In this document: positions 7,331 through 15,641 of the stretch, in pieces
How the letters are laid out: each line of letters starts with the position of its first letter
Position numbering within the stretch: position 1 is the first letter of the stretch
Assembly: GCA_022508325.1 (NCBI GenBank)
Contig: JAFLVL010000005.1
Location: 1 to 42,894 of the forward strand
Reading direction: 5' to 3'
Source: Clostridiales bacterium
Lineage (GTDB): Bacteria; Bacillota; Clostridia; Christensenellales; CAG-314
Length of the DNA stretch: 42,894 nucleotides
Program-made: the position numbers and the translations under genes
Notes under the pieces: model-generated
The model's input: only the letters and a program-made list of their open reading frames with translations
What the model was told of the DNA's origin: nothing
The model's database searches: none

Positions 7331-8164
7331 TTAACCTCCCTGCACCGTAACCTTTCGGCTTGCTCCGCGGGATATTAGCCAAGCAATGCCCTCAAGCGCG
7401 ACGAGCCACACCAGCGACAGTCCGATACGCTCGAGCGCCCACAGCCAATCATTCTGCATCATTAGTATCAGAACAGGGTTTTGACTCATACCCGCAAAGG
7501 GCGAATAATTGAGCGCCTCCTTAAATCCGTCGGGGAAAAAGGACAGCGGAATTAGCGTACCGCTTAGAAACGTTGTAATTGTAGTTTTAATTTGGTCCAT
7601 ACCCCATGCCGCAGTTGTATAGAAGCACAGCACACCGCAGATGTATTCGAGACAGTCAAACAACAAGGCTGCCAGCAGCTGCGCAATCAAAAACAGCAAA
7701 AGATGTAACAAAAACGTCCACACCGAACTAATAACAATGTAACCAAGCGCGCCGAACACGACGTACAGCAATACAAACATAGGCAAGCCTAACAAAACTA
7801 TCTTGATAAACATTGAGCCGAGCGTGGTAAATATGAAACGGACTCGGTAGGATATTGGCTTGACGAATGACATAGCTATAGTGCCTTTTTGAATGTCTTG
7901 CACGACTTCGTACATGGTGTTGCCCGCGTACGTCACGAAGTTGAACACGTTGATGAACGCCATGTAAACTATCATTTCCTTTAACGTGAATCCATTTATG
8001 ACGGCGTCGACCCCTGCTTCCGCATTTCTGTACACGCCAATCCACAAAAAGAACACACACAGCACCTGTAACGCGCTTACAATCAGCCAACCGAAAATAT
8101 TAAATTTGTAGGCAAGCGTTTCCATTGCGCCTGCTTTGAAAAACGGTCTGTATCTTCTGAACAT
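7331..8164 (-). CDS. ABC-2 exporter permease, first subunit (viologen-exporter type)
   Basis: A 277-residue permease with about six hydrophobic helices. It starts MFRRYRPFFKAGAMETLAYKFNIFGWL, typical of this permease group, and has a conserved YSPFAGMSQNPVLILM stretch near the end. It lies between the ATPase gene (83 nt upstream) and the second permease (one base downstream). It should form a heterodimeric channel with that permease. No clear ribosome site precedes the ATG. Confidence 0.87.
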   Translation of the reverse strand: MFRRYRPFFKAGAMETLAYKFNIFGWLIVSALQVLCVFFLWIGVYRNAEAGVDAVINGFTLKEMIVYMAFINVFNFVTYAGNTMYEVVQDIQKGTIAMSFVKPISYRVRFIFTTLGSMFIKIVLLGLPMFVLLYVVFGALGYIVISSVWTFLLHLLLFLIAQLLAALLFDCLEYICGVLCFYTTAAWGMDQIKTTITTFLSGTLIPLSFFPDGFKEALNYSPFAGMSQNPVLILMMQNDWLWALERIGLSLVWLVALEGIAWLISRGASRKVTVQGG

Positions 8165-8247
8165 AATTATTGTAGTGACTTATTCAAATCTAATTTCGCT
8201 GAGAACGTCTGACGCACGCAGTACCGTATCAGCCGATAAATGTGCTC

Positions 8248-9234
8248 TCAAGCCTCTTGTTCTTCGAGAATATTGCGTACCACGTCCTCAATGGTAATCT
8301 CCGACACCTTCAAGTCTGCAGTCTTCAACGTGTGGAAAACGTAATCTATCACATGCTCCATCGACAGCTCTTCGGCATTAAACTTCAACAAAAGGTTGCT
8401 CTCCTGTTGCAGGTAGGTTAGCTTGCCGCCGAAAGTGTTGAGCTCGTCAACCACGTACTCCACCTTGGGATTGACGGTCAAGGTACGCAAATCGCCGAAA
8501 CGGTGCTTAATCTCCGCGAGCGGTCCGTCGTAAATAATGACGCCCTTCTCTATCAGTACAATGCGAGAACACAGATCCTCGATGTCCTGCATATCGTGGG
8601 TTGTCAGTATTACCGTAGTGTTATATTTGGCGTTCATTGCCTTTATCGCTTCGCGTATGCGTTGTTTTACAAGCACGTCCAGACCTATCGTCGGCTCGTC
8701 AAGGAACAGTATGCTTGGATTGTGTAGCCAAGCAGCGGCAAGGTCTGCGCGCATACGCTGACCGAGAGACAGGGTGCGCACGGCTTGGTTCAAAAAGTCG
8801 CGAATTCCCAACGTATCGCACAAAAAATCCATGCGTTCCCTATAGTCTGCGTCACTTATCTGATAAATCTCTTTCAGCACCTTGAAGCTTTCAATGAGGG
8901 GTATATCCCACCATAGCTGCGTTTTCTGTCCGAAAACTACGCCGATTTTACTTGCGACTTTGCGGCGATAACGGTACGGTTCTACGCCGTCTATCAGCAC
9001 TTTTCCGCTAGACGGAGTCAAAATACCGCACATCATTTTGATTGTTGTGGATTTACCGGCACCGTTGCTGCCAATGTAACCGACGATTTCGCCGTCGGCA
9101 ATATCAAGATTTATGTCGTTGACGGCGACTATTTCTTCGTACTTGGTGGAGAACAGCGTTTTTAGCATACCGAGTACGCCCTCTTTGCGTATAGGTTTTT
9201 TGAATACTTTAGTAAGATTTTGTATTTGAATCAT
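8248..9234 (-). CDS. ABC exporter ATPase (viologen-exporter type)
   Basis: A 328-residue ATPase. Its N-terminal insert before Walker A (FKKPIRKEGVLGMLKTLF) is characteristic of this exporter group. Motor motifs are Walker A GSNGAGKSTTI, Q-loop GVVFGQKTQLWWD, signature LSLGQRMRADLAAAW, Walker B ILFLDEPTIGLD and H-loop LTTHDMQDIEDL. It heads an operon with two ABC-2 permeases. Its promoter overlaps a perfect 10-bp inverted repeat, and a small XRE regulator is transcribed divergently, so it is probably repressed by that protein (inference). Confidence 0.92.
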   Translation of the reverse strand: MIQIQNLTKVFKKPIRKEGVLGMLKTLFSTKYEEIVAVNDINLDIADGEIVGYIGSNGAGKSTTIKMMCGILTPSSGKVLIDGVEPYRYRRKVASKIGVVFGQKTQLWWDIPLIESFKVLKEIYQISDADYRERMDFLCDTLGIRDFLNQAVRTLSLGQRMRADLAAAWLHNPSILFLDEPTIGLDVLVKQRIREAIKAMNAKYNTTVILTTHDMQDIEDLCSRIVLIEKGVIIYDGPLAEIKHRFGDLRTLTVNPKVEYVVDELNTFGGKLTYLQQESNLLLKFNAEELSMEHVIDYVFHTLKTADLKVSEITIEDVVRNILEEQEA

Positions 9235-9275
9235 AACTTTTCTTATTTTTCCTATTAGAACATTTGTTTGTATTA

Positions 9276-9304
9276 ATGATATTACACAGTAAAAAACTTG
9301 TCAA
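9276..9304 (-). promoter_or_regulatory. Promoter of the two-permease ABC operon
   Basis: TTGACA (9299-9304), 17 nt, TATCAT (9276-9281) on the minus strand, about 40 nt before the ATPase start. Confidence 0.75.
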
Positions 9305-9321
9305 CTGTGTGTGACAAGTTT
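9294..9321. promoter_or_regulatory. Perfect inverted repeat over the -35 box, putative operator
   Basis: AAACTTGTCA, 8-nt spacer ACTGTGTG, TGACAAGTTT: ten perfect pairs. It covers the -35 box of the ABC operon and lies between that operon and the divergent XRE gene, the expected place for an operator shared by both. Confidence 0.6.
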
Positions 9322-9410
9322 GCTGATTTTTTTGTAATTTAGTTCAAATTTTGCTGATTTTTCATAAAAAGGCGCAAACTGCTCACATTATCTACAAAAG
9401 GAGAAACAAT

Positions 9411-9617
9411 ATGACGATAGCGCAATTAGTTGGAGATAATTTACGGGTAGCAAGAAAGGCAAAGGGGCTTACGCAACAGCAGGTAGCTACTGCGATGCAC
9501 AAGTATCAGTCGGATTACAGCGATTACGAGCGCGGGCTGATACAGCTGGATTACGATAAAATTATTTTTTTATGCAGAATGCTTGATATAACCCCTAATG
9601 ATTTGTTCGCAGTATAA
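9411..9617 (+). CDS. Small XRE-family DNA-binding regulator
   Basis: A 68-residue protein that is almost entirely one Cro/CI helix-turn-helix: NLRVARKAKGLTQQQVATAM (helices 1-3), then the YERG turn and FLCRMLDITPNDLF. Start chosen at the ATG 9 nt after AAAGGAG; an upstream ATG at 9351 has no ribosome site. It is divergent from the ABC exporter operon, with a palindromic site between them, so it probably represses that operon and perhaps itself (inference). It ends just before a structured repeat element. Confidence 0.88.
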   Translation: MTIAQLVGDNLRVARKAKGLTQQQVATAMHKYQSDYSDYERGLIQLDYDKIIFLCRMLDITPNDLFAV

Positions 9618-9621
9618 TCTA

Positions 9622-9689
9622 GGCGAGGGCGTTCGGGTGTGGCACATAGCACAGCTCTAAGTCCACACACGAATACCCGAGCATTTTTT
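9622..9689 (+). repeat. Structured GA/GA hairpin element, copy A
   Basis: An 18-20 bp imperfect hairpin: left arm 9622-9642, right arm 9663-9682, a symmetric GA/GA internal loop near the base, and a 20-nt apical loop beginning CACATAGC and ending CTCTAAGT. A T6 run follows (9684-9689), so this copy can also act as terminator for the XRE gene. It lies between convergent genes and shares arms and loop with the copies at 25.3 and 32.8 kb. Confidence 0.75.
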
Positions 9690-10143
9690 AGTGGCGAACA
9701 GATAGTTCTTTTAGGGTACGTTGAAGGTCGCGGTCGGCGTCCTTTTTTAGCAAAGTTTCTTTTTTGTCATAGTCGCGCTTACCCTTGACGAGAGCAACTT
9801 CCACCTTCACCAAACTGTCTTTGAAATACAGCTTCAGGGGAACAATCGAATAGCCTTTTTCTTTGACTTTGCCCAACATTCGCATAATTTCCCGTTTATT
9901 GGCAAGCAGACGGCGGTCTCTGCGCGACTCTACGTTTGAGTAGCTACCCTTGTCGTAATTCTTGATATGACAACCGATAAGAATTAGGTTGCCATCTTCA
10001 ATTCGGCAATAGGAATCGTTCAGATTGACTTCGCCGCGTCGTAGAGACTTGACCTCACAGCCGACGAGATTTATTCCGCATTCCAGACTTTCAACAACAT
10101 TGTAGTCGTGGAATGCTTTTTTATTTGTTGAGATAATTTTCAT
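9688..10143 (-). CDS. smpB: SsrA-binding protein SmpB
   Basis: A 151-residue SmpB, the tmRNA partner that rescues stalled ribosomes. It shows the family pattern: NKKAFHDYNVVESLECGINLVGCEVKSLRRGEVNLNDSY, then GCHIKNYDKGSYSNVESRRDRRLLANKREI and the basic end KGKRDYDKKETLLKKDADRDLQR, which folds on the ribosome. Its ATG overlaps the stop codon of the upstream membrane gene by 4 nt. Gene order secG-rnr-smpB is classic for Firmicutes, although here a small membrane gene is inserted. Confidence 0.97.
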   Translation of the reverse strand: MKIISTNKKAFHDYNVVESLECGINLVGCEVKSLRRGEVNLNDSYCRIEDGNLILIGCHIKNYDKGSYSNVESRRDRRLLANKREIMRMLGKVKEKGYSIVPLKLYFKDSLVKVEVALVKGKRDYDKKETLLKKDADRDLQRTLKELSVRH

Positions 10144-10508
10144 TTCTTTTTTCTTAACCCATTGTCACTTTTTTGAGATTTGCCACCTTTTTGCGCTTTT
10201 GCTGCGGCGACGCGCTTGTTGCGTTTGTGAACTTTTATGTCGCCGACCGTCTCGATGGCGACGAAAATGACGTACACCCAAAAGAGCGCAATCCAAATTA
10301 TCGATGCAAAGGGAGGCCATGCGCTGTCTTGCAAAATTATGTCCGTGATGATATAACCGACGACACCTACCGCCAGCACCACCAAGCCCGCAATGTTCAA
10401 TGCACGCCTGTTGCGCTTGCGAATGCTGTTGATTATATCAAAAAAGAGAAATATTACGCCTAAGCCTGCGAATATACCGCCGATCCAAGGCAAAATTTGT
10501 TCCCACAT
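10140..10508 (-). CDS. Small three-helix membrane protein between rnr and smpB
   Basis: Not recognised. A 122-residue protein with three hydrophobic helices (ILPWIGGIFAGLGVIFLFF; LNIAGLVVLAVGVVGYIIT; SIIWIALFWVYVIFVAI) and a basic cytoplasmic tail rich in Lys, Ala and Gln. The stop overlaps the smpB start by 4 nt, so translation is coupled. Its last codons (near 10145-10175) weakly resemble the dispersed ACCCCAT/A-run repeat, with AACCCAT as core. Position suggests a link to the rnr/smpB operon, but no function can be assigned. Confidence 0.7.
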   Translation of the reverse strand: MWEQILPWIGGIFAGLGVIFLFFDIINSIRKRNRRALNIAGLVVLAVGVVGYIITDIILQDSAWPPFASIIWIALFWVYVIFVAIETVGDIKVHKRNKRVAAAKAQKGGKSQKSDNGLRKKK

Positions 10509-10581
10509 TTGTAAAACCGCCTTTTATGCCATTATATAGCGTATATATTATACTTTAATTGTAAACTTTTCGTAAACTTAT

Positions 10582-12681
10582 TTATTCTCTTTTTAGGTCG
10601 AAGTCGATTTTGCACGCCTGTTTGTTGACAGACGCGACGGTGACGGTCACTGCGTCGCCAAGTGAGTATTTTACGCCCTCGCCGTAAAGGCAGAACTGCT
10701 CTCTGTTGTAGCTCAAGTGTTGCCCCAGCTTTTCGATTGAGATAAATCCCTCTACCGTATTGGGCAATTCAGCGTAAATACCGCGTTCGGTAACGCCGGA
10801 AATGAGCGCATCGAAACTCTGACCTATGAGATTTGCCGCATACGCGCACTTCTTGACGTCGTCGGCTTTGCGCTCGGCTTCGTCGGCAATTTTTTCGCGA
10901 ATTGAGGACTGTTTTGCCCCATCATACGCCATATCTTCATAAGCGCGAAGGGCTTTTTCCGTCATTTTGCCATTAATCGCCGTTTTCAATATACGGTGAA
11001 CGATTAAATCGGGATAGCGGCGTATAGGCGAGGTAAAGTGACAGTAGCAACGGCTTGCCAGTCCGAAATGCCCTATATTTACGTCGCTATACTTCGCCTT
11101 TTGCATTGTGCGTAGCATTACGTCGTTGACTAGGTTGAAATACGGCGTCTTTTCTGCCTGCAAAAGCGCGTCCTGCAATACGGAATTGTGGATTTCCTGC
11201 GAGTGTTTGACCTTGATACCTATGCCTTCAAGCAGCTTCAACAATAGCGCGAGTTTTTCCTCGTCGGGCTTTGCGTGAACGCGATAAACAAACGGGTAAC
11301 TACAATTTTCTGCGTATTCAGCTACACATTCGTTTGCCACAATCATAAATTCCTCTATCAATTGGTGAGAAAAGCTGTTGTCTGCAAGTACCACGTCAAT
11401 GACGTTGCCTCGGTCGTCGTGAACAAAGGTGACTTCTTTGGACGCGAACTCAATATTGCCACGCTTGTTGCGCTTGTTTTGCAAAATTTCCGCCAATTCC
11501 TTCATCGCAAGCAGGTCAACGGCAATATCGGCGTAACGAGCCTGCGTTTCGGCGTCACCGTCAAATATTGCCTGCACTGCCGTGTAGGTCAAACGGTGGC
11601 AACTGTGTATCACTGAAGGGAATACATCGTAGTCCAATACTTTACCTTGGGCGTTTACCGTCATTTCGCAAGTCAGTGTCAACCTGTCGACCCCCTCGTA
11701 TAGCGAGCAAATACCGTTGGAAAGCTCGCGCGGCAGCATTGGAAAGACCATCTCGGGAAAGTACACGCTAGTCCCGCGGTTGAATGCTTCCTTGTCGATT
11801 GCGCTACCGACATTGACGTAGTGAGATACGTCGGCAATGTGTACGCCGAGCTTAAAAGTGCCGTCGAAATTTCTTTCAATTGAAACAGCGTCGTCAAGGT
11901 CCTTAGCGTCCTCACCGTCGATTGTGAATATCTTACAAGCTCGCAAATCGCGTCTGCCAATTAATTCGCTTTCAGCAACGGTATGCGGCATCTTCTCGGC
12001 TTGTGATTTGCAATCAGGCGGAAAATCTTGCGTCAGGCGATAGGTTCTGGCAACCGCAGCCATATCGACGTTTTTCTCTCCGGGAAAACCGAGAACTTCT
12101 ACTATCTCTCCCTCGGGATTTTGCCTGTTATCTTGCGGAAAAAAGGTGATTTGCGCCACCACTTTTTGTCCGTTTTTCGCCCCCATGTCACGTTTTGGCA
12201 AAATATAAACGTCTTTTACAAACTTCTTGTCATCGGGAATTACGAAACGAGCGTTATTGCTTTTGTCGTAAGTGCCGACGATTTGTGTCATGCCGCGAGA
12301 GATGATTTTGACCACTTCCGCCTCGTCGCTTGCACCCGATACGCGCCGATAAAGCACGACGTCCTTGTGGAACGCGCCGTGAGTTTTTGACGCGGGCACG
12401 AACAAGTCTTCTCCGTCCTCGCGAATGAGAAATCCGAACCCGCGAGGGTTGCCTTGAAATTCCGCGCGGCCGTATTCACCGACTTTGACCAGACGGTATC
12501 TACGGTTGCGGGCGTCGAACACCATTTCGCAATCCTCTTCAAGTTGGTGTAGAATGTCGGCTACGGTTTTCCTCTCGGCAGTTGAATGCGTGTGAAGAAT
12601 ACCGTACAGCTGTTTGGCTGTAAAGTATTCGGCATCGATGTTTTTGATTATTTCCAGTATCTTATCTTTTAGTGTTTCCAT
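10582..12681 (-). CDS. rnr: Ribonuclease R
   Basis: About 699 residues. In order: N-terminal winged helix (ILEIIKNIDAEYFTAKQLYGIL), cold-shock OB folds (GRAEFQGNPRGFGFL; RFVIPDDKKFVKDVYI), the RNB exonuclease core with metal-binding aspartates in TIDGEDAKDLDDAVSI, then a C-terminal S1 domain (GQSFDALISGVTERGIYAEL) ending at FDLKRE without the Lys-rich tail seen in many homologues. It degrades structured RNA 3' to 5' and acts with tmRNA-SmpB. The ATG at 12681 is chosen; a TTG at 12708 lies in the T tract of the secG terminator. No good ribosome site is visible. Confidence 0.95.
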   Translation of the reverse strand: METLKDKILEIIKNIDAEYFTAKQLYGILHTHSTAERKTVADILHQLEEDCEMVFDARNRRYRLVKVGEYGRAEFQGNPRGFGFLIREDGEDLFVPASKTHGAFHKDVVLYRRVSGASDEAEVVKIISRGMTQIVGTYDKSNNARFVIPDDKKFVKDVYILPKRDMGAKNGQKVVAQITFFPQDNRQNPEGEIVEVLGFPGEKNVDMAAVARTYRLTQDFPPDCKSQAEKMPHTVAESELIGRRDLRACKIFTIDGEDAKDLDDAVSIERNFDGTFKLGVHIADVSHYVNVGSAIDKEAFNRGTSVYFPEMVFPMLPRELSNGICSLYEGVDRLTLTCEMTVNAQGKVLDYDVFPSVIHSCHRLTYTAVQAIFDGDAETQARYADIAVDLLAMKELAEILQNKRNKRGNIEFASKEVTFVHDDRGNVIDVVLADNSFSHQLIEEFMIVANECVAEYAENCSYPFVYRVHAKPDEEKLALLLKLLEGIGIKVKHSQEIHNSVLQDALLQAEKTPYFNLVNDVMLRTMQKAKYSDVNIGHFGLASRCYCHFTSPIRRYPDLIVHRILKTAINGKMTEKALRAYEDMAYDGAKQSSIREKIADEAERKADDVKKCAYAANLIGQSFDALISGVTERGIYAELPNTVEGFISIEKLGQHLSYNREQFCLYGEGVKYSLGDAVTVTVASVNKQACKIDFDLKRE

Positions 12682-12705
12682 AATTATATTATCTGTAATT
12701 TGACA

Positions 12706-12733
12706 CAAAAAAGAGGCGATTTATTCAATCGCC
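12706..12733 (-). terminator. secG terminator
   Basis: GGCGATT and AATCGCC pair across a 5-nt loop and are followed by TCTTTTTTG on the minus strand, between secG and rnr. rnr therefore needs read-through or its own start. Confidence 0.8.
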
Positions 12734-12752
12734 CCCAATTTGAATTCCTTTC

Positions 12753-13061
12753 TTACTTAATGAATGTTTGCAAAATAAGCAATACGATAAAGCAAAGCGC
12801 AAGCACTCCGGCAGCTATGTACGTCCACAACTTCAAACGCGCTTCCTTGCGAGAGCCTGCGTTCTTGCCATAGTATGTTTCCGATTCGTCAGACTTGTTG
12901 GATGAACCTGTGATAGCTTCTACGCCGTCGGTATTTCCCGACTGCTTCATAACTACGAAAATGACAAATCCTATGCAAATCAAAGCAATTGTTGCAAGGG
13001 CAATTCTGATACCAAACACTACGCTTGATATTTCAACAAAGAATGAAAGTAAATTTAGCAT
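12753..13061 (-). CDS. secG: Preprotein translocase subunit SecG
   Basis: A 102-residue protein with two helices (ALATIALICIGFVIFVVM; WTYIAAGVLALCFIVLLILQTF) separated by a polar loop that starts KQSGNTDGVEAITGSSN, the SecG topology with its Gly/Ser-rich turn. The loop is longer than usual and charged. SecG assists SecYE in protein export. AGACCTCCGTCC on the plus strand gives a GGAGG ribosome site. It has its own promoter and terminator, ahead of rnr. Confidence 0.9.
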   Translation of the reverse strand: MLNLLSFFVEISSVVFGIRIALATIALICIGFVIFVVMKQSGNTDGVEAITGSSNKSDESETYYGKNAGSRKEARLKLWTYIAAGVLALCFIVLLILQTFIK

Positions 13062-13126
13062 TTGTTAGACCTCCGTCCAAATGTCATTGGGGCAAAATAT
13101 ACCCTTTTGACTAATTACGCTTATGT

Positions 13127-13155
13127 AGTATATCACACCGACAGCCAATTTGCAA
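13127..13155 (-). promoter_or_regulatory. secG promoter, extended -10
   Basis: TTGCAA (13150-13155), 17 nt, TGaTATACT with -10 at 13127-13132 on the minus strand. Confidence 0.7.
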
Positions 13156-13186
13156 GTTTTTTGCATTAAAATTTGCAAAACCGTGG

Positions 13187-14737
13187 CTATTTTTTCTCCA
13201 AAATAAGGACTTTTCCTGTCATTTCGGCTGGGATAGCAAGACCCATCGTGTGTAGCATTGTGGGGGCTATGTCGCAAAGTGCGCCTTCGTTAAGCGTCAC
13301 GCTGTCACGTAGCTGTTCGTCTACCAGAATAAAGGGCACTTTGTTGGTGGTATGCGCGGTGAAGGGCGATCCGTCAACGTCAAGCATCTTCTCGGCGTTG
13401 CCGTGGTCAGCAGTTACGAACACTCTGCCGCCGTTCGCCAGCACACACTCCACAACTCTGCGAACGCAATCGTCCACCGTCGATACCGCGCGTTCGGTTG
13501 CGGGAATCACGCCCGTGTGACCAACCATATCGCAGTTGGCGTAATTAAGTATCATTACGTCATATTTGTCCTTCTCAATCTCGGCGATTGCGCGATTGCA
13601 CACTTCTTCTGCGCTCATCTCGGGTTGCAAATCGTAGGTAGCAACCTTGGGTGAAGGAACGAGAATTCTGCTCTCGTCGTCGTTGGGCGCCTCAACGCCG
13701 CCGTTGAAGAAGAAAGTAACGTGCGCGTACTTCTCTGTTTCGGCAATGCGCAGTTGAGTTTTGCCACACTTTGCAAGGTATTCGCCAAGAGTGTTGACGT
13801 AGGTTTCGGGGCGGTATGCAATGTCAATACCTGTGAATTTCTCGTCGTATTGAGTCATGCAAACCCAATGCACGCGACGGTTTCTGCCGCGCATTTCAAA
13901 GCCGTCAAATCCTGATTGAGTAAAGGCACGCGTCATCTCGCGGGCTCTGTCCGGACGGAAATTGAAGAAAATCACCGCGTCGCCGTTCTCAATAGTGGCT
14001 ACCGGCTGACCGTTTTCTACAATTACGGTCGGCAACACGAATTCGTCGGTTACGCCCTTGTTGTAGCTGTCACGAAGAGCCTCCACAGGGTCGGATGCAA
14101 TATTGTCGCACTTGCCTAACAGCATATCGTAGGCTTGCTCCACTCTGTCCCAACGGTTGTCGCGGTCCATTGCGTAGTATCTGCCGCAGACTGTGGCTAT
14201 CTTGCCGAAATTAAGTTCGGAGATTTTTGCTTGCAGCTCCTCGACAAAGCCTGCGCCACTTGTTGGAGATACGTCGCGTCCGTCCATATAACAATGAACA
14301 TAAACGTTATCTAACCCCTCACGCTTTGCTAATTCAATAAGCGCGAATAGATGCGTTATATGTGAGTGCACGCCGCCGTTTGAGGTGAGCCCCATAAGGT
14401 GCAGTTTGCCGTGATTCTTCTTGACGTATTCGATTGCAGTAAGGAATGCGGTATTGGTGAAAAAGTCGCCGTCGGCAATAGACTTGGTTATGCGTGTGAG
14501 TTCCTGATAAATTACTCTGCCTGCACCGATATTGAGATGTCCGACCTCGCTGTTGCCCATCTGCCCTTCGGGTAGACCTACAGCCAGTCCGCTTGCGTCC
14601 AGAGTTGTCGTAGGATAATTGGTCATCAAGTATCTGACGTATGGTGAACAGTTGACTCCGATAGCATTGCCTTTAGTTTCGTTCGACAGTCCGTAACCGT
14701 CCATAATAACTAGCGCTGTTATTTGTTTATTTGACAT
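13187..14737 (-). CDS. gpmI: 2,3-bisphosphoglycerate-independent phosphoglycerate mutase
   Basis: A 516-residue enzyme converting 3- to 2-phosphoglycerate with two Mn ions and a serine nucleophile. Metal and nucleophile motifs are present: VIMDGYGLS at the start, GNSEVGHLNIGAGR with the Ser, FFNFRPDRAREM, and the late NYANCDMVGHTG and FVTADHGNAEKM. YMDGRDVSP marks the transferase domain. It is last in the pgk-tpiA-gpmI glycolytic operon; a 71-nt gap separates it from tpiA and contains a single ACCCCAT repeat copy. Confidence 0.97.
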   Translation of the reverse strand: MSNKQITALVIMDGYGLSNETKGNAIGVNCSPYVRYLMTNYPTTTLDASGLAVGLPEGQMGNSEVGHLNIGAGRVIYQELTRITKSIADGDFFTNTAFLTAIEYVKKNHGKLHLMGLTSNGGVHSHITHLFALIELAKREGLDNVYVHCYMDGRDVSPTSGAGFVEELQAKISELNFGKIATVCGRYYAMDRDNRWDRVEQAYDMLLGKCDNIASDPVEALRDSYNKGVTDEFVLPTVIVENGQPVATIENGDAVIFFNFRPDRAREMTRAFTQSGFDGFEMRGRNRRVHWVCMTQYDEKFTGIDIAYRPETYVNTLGEYLAKCGKTQLRIAETEKYAHVTFFFNGGVEAPNDDESRILVPSPKVATYDLQPEMSAEEVCNRAIAEIEKDKYDVMILNYANCDMVGHTGVIPATERAVSTVDDCVRRVVECVLANGGRVFVTADHGNAEKMLDVDGSPFTAHTTNKVPFILVDEQLRDSVTLNEGALCDIAPTMLHTMGLAIPAEMTGKVLILEKK

Positions 14738-14769
14738 ATTTTACCTCATAATTTCGCCTGAAAATGAGA

Positions 14770-14796
14770 ATTTTCTAACCCCATATCGCGAATTTA
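14770..14796 (-). repeat. Single ACCCCAT/A-run repeat between tpiA and gpmI
   Basis: Minus strand GCGATATGGGGTTAGAAAA; core ATGGGGT at 14778-14784. It lies in the operon gap, not in a gene. Confidence 0.45.
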
Positions 14797-14808
14797 GCTG
14801 AAATTTGA

Positions 14809-15561
14809 TTATTTATGAGCATTGACGATAGCGGCAAATTTGCCAGCTACCAAGCTCGCGCCGCCAATAAGTCCGCCGTCAATTTCACTCATTGCGAGCA
14901 GTCCTTTGGCATTGCCGTCATTCATGCTGCCGCCGTATTGAATATACAATGCGTCCGCAACTTTCTTGCCGTACTTCTCAGCAAATACACTGCGAACAAA
15001 TCCTATCGCGTCGTTTGCCTGTTCGTCGGTTGCAGTCACGCCTGTACCTATTGCCCATACGGGTTCGTAAGCAACTATAACGTTTTGCAATTCTTCAGCC
15101 GTTACGTCTTTGAAACCTTCTACGACCTGACGACGCAGAACGTTCTCCATATTGCCGCTGTTGCGTTCAGATAACGTTTCGCCTATGCAGACTATTGGTT
15201 TGAGACCTGCTGCAAGTGCTGCCTTGGTGCGCAAAAGCACAGTTTCATCAGTCTCGCCAAAGTAAGTGCGGCGTTCGCTGTGACCGATTACCACGTATTC
15301 AACACCAATTTCCTTGAGCATTGAAGGCGCAATTTCTCCTGTGTATGCTCCGCTCTCTTTCCAATGGCAGTTTTGCGCGCCGACGTGAATATTTGTGCCT
15401 TTGGTAAGCTTGACAGCCTCGTTCAAATCGGTGAACGGTACGCAAATGATGACGGTGTTTCTCGTGTCTTTAACCAATGGAATAAGCTCGGTAATCAACT
15501 GCTCCGCCTCCACGCGGTTTTTGTTCATTTTCCAGTTGCCTGCAATGATTTTATTTTTCAT
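14809..15561 (-). CDS. tpiA: Triose-phosphate isomerase
   Basis: A 250-residue TIM barrel of normal length. IAGNWKMNKN provides the catalytic Lys, VIGHSERR the His, and AYEPVWAIGTG the Glu with the mobile loop; YGGSMNDGNAKGLL and GGLIGGASL close the phosphate site. It interconverts dihydroxyacetone phosphate and glyceraldehyde 3-phosphate. It lies 80 nt after pgk and ahead of gpmI in one operon. Confidence 0.98.
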   Translation of the reverse strand: MKNKIIAGNWKMNKNRVEAEQLITELIPLVKDTRNTVIICVPFTDLNEAVKLTKGTNIHVGAQNCHWKESGAYTGEIAPSMLKEIGVEYVVIGHSERRTYFGETDETVLLRTKAALAAGLKPIVCIGETLSERNSGNMENVLRRQVVEGFKDVTAEELQNVIVAYEPVWAIGTGVTATDEQANDAIGFVRSVFAEKYGKKVADALYIQYGGSMNDGNAKGLLAMSEIDGGLIGGASLVAGKFAAIVNAHK

Positions 15562-15641
15562 AATTTTCGTCCTTATAAATTTTGTCTATTCTATTAAAGT
15601 TCAAACGGCGTACGATTGTACACCGTTTGCGATTTTTACTA

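Noticed and set aside
7597-7610. ACCCCAT core within the ABC permease gene
   Set aside because: No A/T-run flanks and a normal protein sequence (AAWGMDQIK); the 7-mer alone is expected several times by chance in 43 kb.
12171-12200. CCCCATGTCACGTTTT inside rnr, nearly identical to the repeat at 22991
   Set aside because: The residues encoded (RDMGAKNGQKVV) match the normal RNase R sequence at this place with no extra length, so it is probably conserved coding sequence and not an inserted repeat.
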